Source of the DNA: Ettlia oleoabundans
Lineage: Eukaryota; Chlorophyta; Chlorophyceae; Chlamydomonadales
NCBI GenBank assembly: GCA_019693395.1
Contig: JAAMXP010002972.1
Coordinates: forward strand, 33,794 to 97,793
Length of the DNA stretch: 64,000 nucleotides
Reading direction: 5' to 3'
Shown here: positions 21,060 through 32,300 of the stretch, piece after piece
Layout: every line of letters starts with the position of its first letter
Position numbering within the stretch: position 1 is the stretch's first letter
Translations under genes and position numbers: made by a program
The notes under the pieces: generated by a model
Seen by the model: the letters and a program-made list of their open reading frames with translations, nothing else
The model's database searches: none
Told to the model about the DNA's origin: nothing

Positions 21060-24000
21060 ATGCAGCCGAAAGCTCTTCGTTCTAGTTGGAACGAGCCCGA
21101 GGCCGTGTTTGTCTTCCAGCAGGGCTCGCCTTCGCACAGCGACGCAGCTTCGGCGGAGCAGCCGCCAACGGCGGTCCACATTGCCCGGCAGACAAGCAGC
21201 CGGCCGGCGCTGCGGGTGCGCCGGCCTGGTAGTGCCGCCGCCACAGCTCCGGCTTCAGGCCCCACCGCCGCCGCAACGCCGCCGCAGGACCCGGTGCCGC
21301 AAGTGGCCCCACCAGCCGTAGAGCAACCTGTGCCTGTGCCCTTCATGTTTGGCACACCAGGTGAGCCGATCTCTGTTTCCTAGCGTGCCGTAGACCGCCA
21401 TGGCTGCCGCCACCTGGCGCAACTGTTTGACTGGATCGCGCACTTCCCATCCTGCAGGTGCTGGCCCCAATGGCAGCGGGATGAAGGCCAGGCGTCCTAA
21501 GACACGCACCCCAGCGAGCGCAGGTCCAGCACCCAGCCCTGCATTCACCACCAGCAGCGCCGCCAGTATGGCCTGGAGCCCCTACCCCGCCTCTTCATCA
21601 GCAGGTGCGCAGCACCCGCCTGTTAGGCTGGTTGTTTCGTTGGGAGCTACCTGATTCGGTTGCTTTGCTGGCGGCAACTAAGCTTTACAATCTGCGGCAA
21701 GCCGCGCTTCATTGCTTTTGTGCCCAGCCTGGTGCTGACTTGCTTCAACCCTCCAACTATTGGCCCCAGCTTTTGATTATTGGTGCCTCCCTGTTCGCAG
21801 AGGCTTCCACAGCATGGGGCCACGAGGTAACACTCGAAGTTCCTGGCACTGACACCCCCACTTCCGGCCCAGCACCGCCAGCTGCACAGCAGGCACCGGC
21901 GTCCAGCCCAGGGCCAGCGGCGGTAGCTGAAGACCTGCGTTCCCGACTCAACCTGAACGGCGCTTCTAGTAGCAGTAGAAGCGAAGAGGATAGCTTTACC
22001 GAGGCGCTGCGGCAGCAGCTGCATTTGGATCGTCAGGAGTCGGGCCCTGCGCCTTCAGCGCCACAGCCACCAGCAACTGCTGGCCCCAATCCTTCCCGCA
22101 GCTTCAGTTTCATGTTTGGCGCCGCGGCAGCAGCTGCGACGGCGGCGCTCAGCCCAAGCAAGGCCGGCAGGGCTGCGTTCCGCAAGAAATCGCCAAGGAA
22201 GTCCCCTAACAGCAGCCCTACAACCGTGCAGACGCCATCCACAGCTTCTCCAGTGCCAGCAGCTGCGGAACCCAGCCTGCAATCCACCTCCCGGCCAATG
22301 GGAGGCTCCCCCTTCCGTTCTGCTGACTCCCAGGCCACCACGGCAGCAGGCCCTGCGGCAATGAATGGAACTGCTGCTGCACCTGCAGCTGCAACCAGCT
22401 TGGCAGCAGCGGCACACCCCATTGAAGGCTTTGTGTTTGGTGCCAGTAGTGCCAGCCCTGCAAGTGCCAGCCCTGTGCAGCGGGCACGGCAGCGCCGCCA
22501 CCAGCACCGTTCCCCATCGCAGGCGTCTCCTGTGGCTGCTGCTCGAGGCGCATCAGCCTCCCAGACACCACCACCTGCTTCCCAGGCGACTGCAGCGCCG
22601 GCAGCCCGCGCTGCAGGCACAGCAGCAACTGGGCCAGAGCCTCTGCGCGAGAATCAGCCGCAGCAGCAGCCACAGGCACAGTCGTGGTTTGTGCGTGTGG
22701 GGGAGTTATGCAAACAGATGGGTGGTGCAGCTGCCAGCTCCCACTTCGCAACTTCTGGCACGTCTGCTCGGCGCCCACGGCGCAAGGCAGTGCACTCGGC
22801 GCGCACCAGTCCCGGCAACAAGGCAGCCGCGGCAAAACAGGTGCAGAGCACAGTACCGCCAGCCGCCAGAACCACATCAGCGGTCCCGCCAGCCTCGCCT
22901 CCTCCCGCCACCGCTGGTCCGGCGAGCCCGGCCCGCACTGGGTCGGACTGGAATGCTGCCACCCAGGCGGCATACAGCAGCAGTGAAATGTATCGAAGCC
23001 AGGTGAGAGCTTTGCCCTCCTCACACATCCAGGCAAACATTGGCACTTCTTTTCCGCTGTGATGTAGTGTTGTTGCAACCATAGAGTCAGCTTGCCAATC
23101 TTGCCACCCCTGCTTGGAAATTGCACCACCACCGCCATGCGAACTACAAACGCCAATGTGCCTGACATTTGCGCATTCATGATGCTGTCTCTTGCGCTGC
23201 AGGGCAATGAGGCCTTCCGAGATGGCGAGTATGACGCTGCTTATGATCTGTACACTAAGGTGAGAGGGCTGCTTGTAGCGTGAAGGAAGCTGGTCAGCAA
23301 GCATTATGAACCGGCCAGCTGACACTAATAGCGTGCTTCTGGCAACTAGCATTAAGCTGTTATATTTATCATGTTGATGACAGTTTTTATTGCCTGGACG
23401 TCCTCTGGCGCAGGCGCTGCACTCGCTCTGGCCCCACCCACCACTGCACCAGCGCCTTGCGCTGCTGCTGTCCAACCGCGCAGCAGCCCTGTTGTCTCAG
23501 GGCAAGCCATTGAGGTACGGATGACCGTCCCTCCGTCACCATTAACTGCTTCAGCCAGCTGTTTGAGCAGTGCCTGCAAATCTGCCACCATTCCTTCCAC
23601 CCAGGAAATCATCCCCGTCTTTGCTAACACCTGCTGGCTGTAACCTCACCACCGCCCCTTTTCACTTGCCAGGCTCTTTACCTTCCTCCCTTTGTGCCTT
23701 GCAGCGCGCTGGCTGACTGCCAAATGGGGCTCAAGTACGACCCTGGGCTGATGCGCTGTGCACTGCGTGTGGGCACGTGTCATGCACGCATGGGTGATTT
23801 TGACGAGGCATTCGCCTGTGTGGCACCGCTGCGTGCGGCGGCAGCAGGTGGGGCAACCGTGAACGTTTGGTGGCTCGGCGTGCTATTTTCATGCTCGCAT
23901 GCAAGCTTGCAACTTTGGCTCTGCTTGAAGCACGCACTGCCGGTGACTGTCTTGTGGTGGAAGTGGCTTCTTCCTCTGGTATGCCCCGCCCAAGTAACCA

Positions 24001-27000
24001 ACAACTTAACTGCTCTGTTTTTGGTCCATTGCAGGCGATGAGGAGAAGATGGCCGACTGGGCAGCAAAGTACAAGGACCTGCAGGAGCAGGAGCGCCAGG
24101 TGGGGCCAAAATATGCGTCAGAAGAGCATTGTGCGTCACCCACTGGCCTGGCAGTACAGCAAACATTGGTCATACTGTATGCTTTGTTGCAGTAATCTCT
24201 TTCTCATTCAGTCATGCGCTGGCCGTGTTGTTTAGCTTGCAGTAGCACACCTGTCATTCCAAAGGCACAGTTCTTGACACCTCATGTTGTCCTCGCACAA
24301 TGCCTGCCGGCTTTCTTCCTCGCAGATGTATGGTGCGCTGCGCTCTATTGGGCACAGCATTCCGGCTCCCCAGCGCGACCCCGACACTGGCGTCCGGCTG
24401 GAGCGCAGTGCCAGCACTGGTGGTGGCATCTCGCGTGCAAGCAGCAGCACGGCGCCTGCCACTGCTGAAGAATTGTGGGAGGCGCTCAAGAAGGTGCTGC
24501 GTGCATACATGCCTACATACCTTTTGGTTGGCAGCAGATAATAGTTACCAGTGGCATTTGATGGCAGACCTACTCGAGCCAATAGCACCCTGTTTGCCCC
24601 CTTCCTGCTGCGACTTCACCTCCTTGACATGCAGGTGGACGACGTTGCGCCGCATGTGCCGCACGCGGAGCTCCTGCTGGCGGCCAAAGCAGAGGGCTTG
24701 CTGCGGCTGGGCAGGTATCGCTGTAGCCACGTGTGCTGTAGTGCAAAGCTGAAGTGCCACAGAGTTGTCAGCTATCTTAGTTGTCAGATTTTGTTCGCCA
24801 CGCAAGTTGTTCGTACTATCCTGATCACGGAAGGAATGCGTCTGGTGTCCATTTTCATCCTTACCACACACTTGTTCTCTTCGGGTGGCAGGTTGGAAAA
24901 GGCACGGGACTTTTGTGAGCAGCCGGTCCACCTGGATGAGGGTCCCCACTTGGACCAGCAGAAGAACGCACCCTGGAGGCTGTGGGTGCAGGCTCAGTGC
25001 TCGTGGCAGGAGGGAGATACCAGCGGCAGCTTGAAGCAGGAACTGCGTAGCCTATTGGCAGTGCTCCTGAAGCAGGAACAGGACCAGGGTGCAGCAGGTG
25101 GCTCATCTGATGCTGCGGCTGCAGGCCAAGCGGCAGCCACCAGCGCTTTCTTCCCTTCTAGCAGCGAGCCTGCCGCCACTGCGGGGCCTTGCAGCAAGCA
25201 GGAGCAGCGGCGGCGAGAGCAGCTGGCGCAGCTGGTCGGGCTTCCTAGCAGTGCCGATGTCAATTCATTGCTGAAGAGCTTGGAAAAGGCGGACAAGCTG
25301 CGCCTGGCTGGGAACACCGCCATAAAGGCGGGCAAAGCGGCTGAAGCGGTACAGAAGTACACTGAGGCGCTTGCTGGTGAGGAATGGGGCGCGGCTATAT
25401 TCCAACCATGGGATTGCAGCAATGAGTGCTTCCTGTTGTTCATACATTATTTAGTTGATTTGAGCTGCCTCGGCCAACTTTTGTGCCACCCGCATTTGTT
25501 TTGCAGTTGGCAGCCTGTCTCCCACCATAGCTGCCGTGCTGCTTTCCAACCGCGCCGCCGCGCACCAGCACTTGAAGCACCGTGCGCAGGTGCGTCCCAA
25601 ACTGCGTCGTTTGCGTTTACTGCTATGCTCCAGAAACTGAACAACATGCAACTGCCAGGCTTGTGTATTGTAATCTGCAACCTGGACTTGTGCCCATCAT
25701 GCACTGAAAGACCCAAACTCCAGAAGCACACATGGCCTCTGCCAATCTGCGTGTCTCGCCACATCCCATCACGTTGCGCCTGCAGGCCGTGGCAGACTGC
25801 TGCCGCGCCGTTGCGCTCAACCCGCATTATGCAAAGGCCAACTCACGCCTGGCCACGCTGCTGGCTGAGCTGGGGTACTATAGCGATGCCGTAGATGCGC
25901 TGGAGGCGGCTGTCACAGCCAAGGGGGTGAGACCTGCCATCGTACTGCACACCCACCACGCCGGGCAGCAAGGATTCCTTTTGAGCAGTGAAACAGTCTC
26001 CTGGGATTCCGTTGGTTTTCCATGCAAAGCAGCTTAGGGAGGAAACTGCTATGTAGCTTCTGTGTGTTTGCTGGCGGGGTCAACGGTGAAGGGCTTGTGC
26101 AGCAATAGTTGCATGTCGTTTCCCTTGTTGTAATTGGTCTGTCCTCCCTGCTTTGCCTGCAGGTGTCGAGCAGTGACAAGCGCGAGTACCAGCAGCGCCT
26201 GACCACTGAAAAGGCGGCGGCTCGGCGCATGACTCAGCGGGGTGGCCTCGGCTCTCAGCTCGCCATCGACCACTACAAGCTGTTGGGCCTGGAACGTAGC
26301 GTCACAAACGAGGATGTGAGCACATGCTGCTGTCATGTTGGACAACACCTTAGATTTGCCTCTGTTTCTGCTGTTGCTCTTACGGTGCGGTGCCTGATGG
26401 GCTGCACATGCACGGCACACCACAAGCAGTATGTCGCTCATTCCTTGCATGCTGTCGTCCTCATCAGCGGATCGGCTGGTCTCAAGCAACAGCTACTTGG
26501 TCTGACAAGTGTCATGCTGCGCGCCTGCACAACCGTTTGCTTGTTGCTGCAGGTGCGGCGCGCCTACAAAAAGCTTGCCCTGCAGTTGCACCCTGACAAA
26601 GCGGCCAATGCCTGCCGCGTCGCACAGCGCTGCTGCGGCTGCGGCTCGCTCGCCTTTGAGGCGGCGGAAGTGCCAAAGAGGCTGCAAGAGCGTGCTACCT
26701 GGCTCTTCAAGCTTTTGGGTGCGTACCTACGTTTAGTCCACCTGCCAGTGTACACCTTTCCCCTGTTGTGCTCTATGTGTATCAACCACCAGTCAACTAT
26801 AAGTGAGCTGCTTTCCGCTGTGCCTCCTGTGTCTGCGTGGGTCATATTTTTTCCCCGACCTTATACGGACACGCCACCCGATTCGCACTATGCACTTTTT
26901 GCCGGGTGGTGCAGGTGAGGCCAGCGAGGTGCTGTGCGATGCGTCCAAGCGCCGCGACTTGGACCACAGCCTGGCCATGGCTGCCAGCGGGTCGAGCCGA

Positions 27001-27237
27001 TCTTTTGGCGGGTTTGGCAACTACAGCTCCTACTATCAGGATGACGATGATGAGGCCGACACAAGCTACTTTGGAGGCATGTTTGGCAGGCGGTATGGCG
27101 GCTACGGCGGCTCCACACACGGCGGCTTTGGCAGCTATGCTTACAGTGGTGGCACTGGCTACGGCGGCGGCAGCAGCTACGGTGGCTATGGCTCACGGGC
27201 CTACGGTGGTGGCTATGGACGGCATTGGGGCTTCTGA
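21060..27237 (+). CDS. TPR-DnaJ co-chaperone (plant TPR15/TPR16-like, DNAJC7-like)
   Basis: Hsp40 that couples TPR peptide-binding repeats to a J domain for Hsp70 recruitment. Fifteen phase-consistent exons give 1204 residues: 21060-21360, 21458-21604, 21801-23002, 23203-23259, 23414-23514, 23705-23847, 24035-24099, 24326-24493, 24635-24714, 24892-25376, 25507-25589, 25786-25926, 26163-26315, 26553-26718, 26915-27237. The first 550 residues are Ala/Pro/Ser-rich with PFMFGTP, FSFMFGAA and GFVFGASS motifs, also seen in plant TPR-DnaJ proteins. TPR units: GNEAFRDGEYDAAYDLYTK, LLSNRAAALLSQGK, ALADCQMGLKYDP, then GNTAIKAGKAAEAVQKYTEA, LLSNRAAAHQHLKH, AVADCCRAVALNPHYAKA. J domain: HYKLLGLERSVTNEDVRRAY, then LALQLHPDKA with intact HPD. 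The tail is a Gly/Tyr/Ser low-complexity stretch ending GRHWGF. An in-frame start at 20865 is less likely. Confidence 0.9.
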
Positions 27238-27767
27238 GCTGGAAGGGGCACTGAACATGTGCACAGTTGCTGGTGGAATGGTGTAGTATAGGCTAGGGTA
27301 GTGGTGAAGGCTTGCGATAGAGCCACCTATATGTTATACAACAGGCAGGCATAGCTTCTCCTTGCTATGCTTCTTCTCGTCATGTCACCCTTCTGCTCAT
27401 ATGTATCCTGCTTTCCTCTCTGTTCTCATTTGAGCTCTAAATTGATTGAATCAACCTGCTTGGTTTGCAACCCATGAGAAACAATCTTTCTTTTCTACAG
27501 ACAGCAGCAGGACGCTGGGTGGGAGTGATGGATTGGTGGCGGAAGATTGATTGAGGGTTGCCCTCGTTGAAAGCTCACGGCCAGGCGGCTATGTCCAGGG
27601 GGGGCCACCCACCTGGCAGCATGAAAGTGGCCATTTGCACCAGGGATGTCAGCACCTCATATTTTTGTTTTGTCAGTATTTGGGCATCTTGCACCTGACC
27701 CTTTGAGACCCTCTAAAAGGTGACCCATGGTAAAATCAGCAAAAGTGCTGAAATTATACCCCCCTAA

Positions 27768-27800
27768 TGACACTGACTATGGGACAGGGTGTCAGTGTCA
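27768..27800. repeat. 10-bp perfect inverted repeat
   Basis: TGACACTGAC at 27768-27777 pairs with GTCAGTGTCA at 27791-27800 around a 13-base loop, inside the ORF-free stretch. It could be a hairpin or a protein-binding dyad. Confidence 0.85.
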
Positions 27801-28128
27801 CCCCAACCCCCTCAGAAGCTGTAGCCTGCGAGAATTTCGCTGCCAGTTTCTCCCATCTTATCCCTACCCTCGGTGCAAGGTGCCCAAGGTCTTAAAGTCC
27901 TAGAAAAGAACATACAGCAATAATTGCACACCCCTTGCCATTGGGTGAGACCCCCCTGCCTGCACTGCCACGTAACTCCAGGCTGGACTTGAAAAAAAGC
28001 TCTCCGTTACCCCCGGAGTTGCCCGCTAGGCCCCAAAGGTATCCTTACAGTACCAAGAAGAGGTTGCAGCACCTTTATGGTGCCATGGGCTGCAGACTGC
28101 ACATGTGAGACATGGCTTGACACACGTA

Positions 28129-28171
28129 GTGACCCAGTGGGCCCCTAGAGGGACTATAACGCCTGGGTCAC
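28129..28171. repeat. 9-bp perfect inverted repeat
   Basis: GTGACCCAG at 28129-28137 and CTGGGTCAC at 28163-28171 are exact reverse complements, 25 bases apart. Confidence 0.85.
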
Positions 28172-28885
28172 GCTTTTGAGTTGTTTAGCAACAGTCCGCA
28201 GACCATTGCTCGTCGCCAGTCCGCCGTCCCAAGCCGCTGCCGCCACCACCGCCGTTGGCGCTGCTGCCAGCAACTGCCAGCATGAGAGGTCCTTGGCGAT
28301 ACTGTCTTGGGTACATACTAAGATCTCTCATAGCAGCAAGAGCAGCATTTCGGGCACAGAGCAACGTGCGGGCAAAACCCCAGATGGCGCCAGCGCAGCG
28401 GGCGGCGCTTGGCGGCGCCCTCGTCAGGAGCCGCCTATCTGTGTCGGCCGGCGGCCGCAGGCTGGCCGACACCTGACAAAGACGTTAAACGCAAATTGGC
28501 GGAGTAACAGCGGCCGGCAGGCCTGGTTTAAGCCGCTTGATATCGCAACCGCGACGTCCGCGGATTACTGCCTGCTGTAGAGGAACTGAAAACTACGAAG
28601 TATATGCAGAGACACATTAAAGCGGTTTGGGTAGAAACACGAGCCCCTGCCACATTTGGCCGCTGGGGTGGGTGGCCCCCCATGGACATAGCCAGGCATG
28701 CTGCAACGTTGGGGATCATGGGAGGAACGTGCATCTTCATACGTGCAGCAGCCTGCTGCAAGACCTGGCTGTTACCCAGGCATAATGCCAGGAGTCGAGG
28801 GGGGCAGCAGCAGGAACAGCACCCCCTCTGTTTGACATGCAGGCTCTGCTGCCATGCGCCACCTAGCGTTGTGCAGTTCGGGTCT

Positions 28886-28993
28886 CTCTTCTCCATCTGC
28901 CCACAGCAGAGCCAGAACATGACCTTGGCATCATGGTTAGTGCTCTTCTCCATCTGCCCACAGCAGAGCCAGCACACGGCCTTGACATCATGG
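28886..28993. repeat. 57-base tandem duplication
   Basis: CTCTTCTCCATCTGCCCACA starts at 28886 and again at 28943. Similarity continues through AGCAGAGCCAG and TCATGGT with a few substitutions; the second copy ends near 28993. It has no coding context. Confidence 0.85.
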
Positions 28994-29049
28994 TCTCAGC
29001 CAGATAGAGCCATTGCTTTTCTTCGATGCACTGGTTGAATTGGAACGCA

Positions 29050-29065
29050 CATTGACTAGTCAATG
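29050..29065. promoter_or_regulatory. 16-bp perfect palindrome upstream of MSH2
   Basis: CATTGACTAGTCAATG is identical to its reverse complement and sits about 330 bases before the proposed MSH2 ATG. It could be a dimeric transcription-factor site; no factor is known. Confidence 0.5.
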
Positions 29066-29393
29066 CGCCAAGCTGTAGTCGCGTCTTTCCCGGCTTCGCA
29101 CGGTGCTTGATGTTGATGTCCTTTTTGTGCAACTTCTTGGCTCTTCAACCTTCTTTCCACGGTCTTCAAGCTTGAACAATGCTTTGGCAGGCCTTGTTGC
29201 TCGTCCTACGCCTTGTTTGCCATTGAATGACCCTGCTCCACCCCGGCGATGCATACCGATGTGGCGACACATCAGCGGCGGCAGTACCCAACATCCATGA
29301 CCAACCTACAGCTGTAGTAAAAGGGCAAAGACGCTTCCAGAACTTGTAGAGCCAATCTGCAAGGCGCCATTAGAGATTTCACTTGTAGCAGCA

Positions 29394-32300
29394 ATGTCCG
29401 AGCCAGGGTTTCGCGACGAGGAGATGCTGGACGCCGTCGGTGAGCCGCCGATTGCAAGTATATCGATGCGCCCAGAAACCTGGAATCCCTTGACCCCTTG
29501 CCCGGTTTGAACTCGACGGCAAGCCCGGACCCGTCTATACGCCTTTAACAGCAGCCACATCACAGCCTCGTACCATTCAGAAGCTTTCAACCGCGCTTGT
29601 CCGCCACGGTAAGGCTGCCGCCGCTCTTGCCGCCATCGCAGGCGGCGCGCCTGCGGACGTTGCCGCGCAGCACATGCAGCTTGACGCTGCCGTGGAGAGC
29701 GCGCTCAATGTGCTGCCCTCTAACACAGATGCTTCCAGCTCCTTCAGCCTTTATGGTCTGCTCAACAAGGCCCACACACCCATGGGCAAAGCTTTGCTCA
29801 AGGTGGGTGCTCTGCCAGTTGTTGCTTGCTGTGGCCACCACTAGTGGCAGGCAGCTGCCAATCGCTTGTCTTGGCGGCCACCCACTAACTCAACCAGTGT
29901 GAGGTGAGTAACACGTGATGCATGCAAGCAAGAGCAGCACAAAAGGCCCCAGCTCCACCTAGGCCCAAGTTGCTGCCACGCCCCCTTTGTGAGCATCCGC
30001 CAGCATGCAACCAGCTACCTCAAGTTCCCACAATGCAGGTTTGGCTTAAGCAGCCACTGACTGATTTGGATGCCATCCATGGGCGGCATGATGTGGTGGA
30101 AGCACTGTTGGGTGATGCCCAGCTGCGCTCAGATCTGCGTAGCCTGCACCTGCGAGGTGGGTGACCCTGGCTGACGGCTGTGTCACCCCTGTGTGGGTGT
30201 AGCTTGATTGGGTGGTGCTTGCTTCATTGGCATCAGGATGAAGAATATTTATAATGCCCGGTTCGTTGCTATGCATGTGGTGTGTAACGTAGTTTTGTAC
30301 GAGCTTGCAGTGGCTGAGAACAAATTGAATCCTGGCACCGCGGCTGCCATGATCCAGTGATACAGTAGCCAGCACCAGTCCATAGCACAAACTCAGGATC
30401 TAGCAGACCTTTGGGCTGGATCCACCATACCCACCGCCGTTCGCACATCTTATGTTGCACGCCGTCCTCCCCTTTCCAGCCTGCCTGAATAATCAAGTTG
30501 TCCCAGTGTGCTGATCATTGGCCCCTTGTAGAGTAGAAACAACCACGAATCCATTATTACACAATGCAACTCTTTCCTATATGGGGGCCTGCCTGTTCTG
30601 ACACATCCCCCGCCTCCCTGTGCAGGTCTGCCCGACCTGGACAAGCTGTGCCGCAAGCTTGAGGCGCAGCGCATCTCCCTCCAGGAGCTGTGCCAGCTGT
30701 ACAGGGCCAGCGCCAAGCTGCCTCAGCTGGAGGAGGCGGTGAGGGCGCACGAGGGCCCACATGCCCAACTGCTAACAGCCAGGTGTGGCGGAGGGTATGG
30801 TGGTTGTCTCCTTGGATGGCAGCGTGTATCGCTTGCTTTGCTAGGTCTGCAGCTGGAGCTGTAGTTAGTTGAGGTACCAAACGCGAGCCTTGCTTGCACG
30901 GAATGTGCCTGTGATGCACATTGCTGACCCATGCCAGAGCGGCCCCCGTTTAGCTCATGTCGTTCTGCTTTCCACCTGCTGCCTGCAGGTTTGCTGCTCC
31001 CCTGGCCGAGGCCCATGACCCCGAGCGTCTGGGCAAGTTTGAGGAGCTGCTGGAGGCGGCGGTGGACATGGCTCGGGTGCCTGACGAGTACCTCATCTCA
31101 CCAACATACGACCAGGTGAGGTTGATATCAACTCGATGGTACAGGCGACCAGGTGGGGGCGGGCGTTACGCATGTATGTTGTCTGGCTGGTGGTGCGGTG
31201 GCAAGCCCCCCCCNNNCCCCCCCCCCCCCCCCATCTCACCATTCTACAACAAGGTGGCTGCTCTTTTGTGTCACCATTTTGCTGGCTGGCTTGGTGGGGA
31301 CGTGCTTGGCTTCATACTCTACCACTGTTGACATTCATGGCAAATTGGTGCCTATGCTGGCAGCAACTACGCTCTGCTAGACTGTCCAGCTCACACACAA
31401 GCTGGTCGCTGCACGTGCTTTGTGGTGCGTGCAGGGTCTGGCTGACATTGATGGTGAGAAGCAGGAGGTGGAGGCGGAGCTGCAGGAGTGTGCCGAGGCG
31501 GCGGCCAAGGACCTGGGGCTGGCGCTTGACAAAACCCTCAAGTGAGGCTCTGGCAGGCCCAGGCAGACCTTATTCTGCCTGTGGTGCTGTCATGCAATGT
31601 GCGCCTTGTTGCTTTCTGAGCTTGCCCAGTTTTACCGTTTGCTAAATTCTGGCATTTGCACGCAGCCTGTTGCCAATGAGCATGTTCCATCTCTTACTGG
31701 GCTTTACCTGGCCATTCAACTGCCGCGCTTTCCATGCTCCTCAGCTCGCCTCGTCCCTGCTGTTCCAATTGTCCTAAACACCGCTTTTGGAACCTGTGTC
31801 CTGCTTCCTTCTATCCCTGTTGCATTGCCAGTCTATTGCACACACATCCTGCNNNNNNNNNNNNNNNNNNNNNNNNNNNNNNNNCCCCCCCCCCCCCCGC
31901 CCCCGCGCCTTCACACACCGATGTTGCTGCTACCTCACCTCACAGGCTGGACTGGCACAAGGCTGGCAACCAGCGTCTGCGCTGCCTGCGCATCACCGCC
32001 AAGGAGGAGAAGAACGTGCGCCAGAAGTTGCAGGTGGGTAAATGGGTGGCTGGTAATGAGGAAGAGGTACGGTTGGTGGAGTCGGGGCAAATTTCAAGAA
32101 GGCGGTTGCTGGTGGTTCCTGCTTCTGCTTGGGAGCTGATGATGGTGATCATGTTGCATTGCGCACAGGCTACAATCTGCTGCAGAACTGACTGGTTCAA
32201 ACCAGAGCAAACTTACGTCCTTGTTGTCCACCTGCCACCCTCCTTACCCTCCACCAATACTGCTTGCAGGCGCGATACCAGGAGCTTGAGGTGAAGAAGG

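Larger units (their letters stand above)
27238..29393. other. Gene-poor region between TPR-DnaJ and MSH2
   Basis: From about 27290 to 28175 no ORF of 60 codons exists on either strand, unlike the rest of the window, and the sequence is AT-richer. It contains a 10-bp inverted repeat (27768-27800) and a 9-bp one (28129-28171). The right half holds a 57-base direct repeat (from 28886) and a 16-bp palindrome (29050-29065). A 95-codon Arg/Ala-rich frame on - (28185-28472) starts only with GTG and is not accepted as a gene. I found no MSH2 N-terminal exons here. Confidence 0.6.

Noticed and set aside
28185..28472. 95-codon Arg/Ala-rich frame on - resembling a transit peptide
   Set aside because: It begins with GTG, ends in its own stop and has no downstream exon in the adjacent ORF-free stretch.
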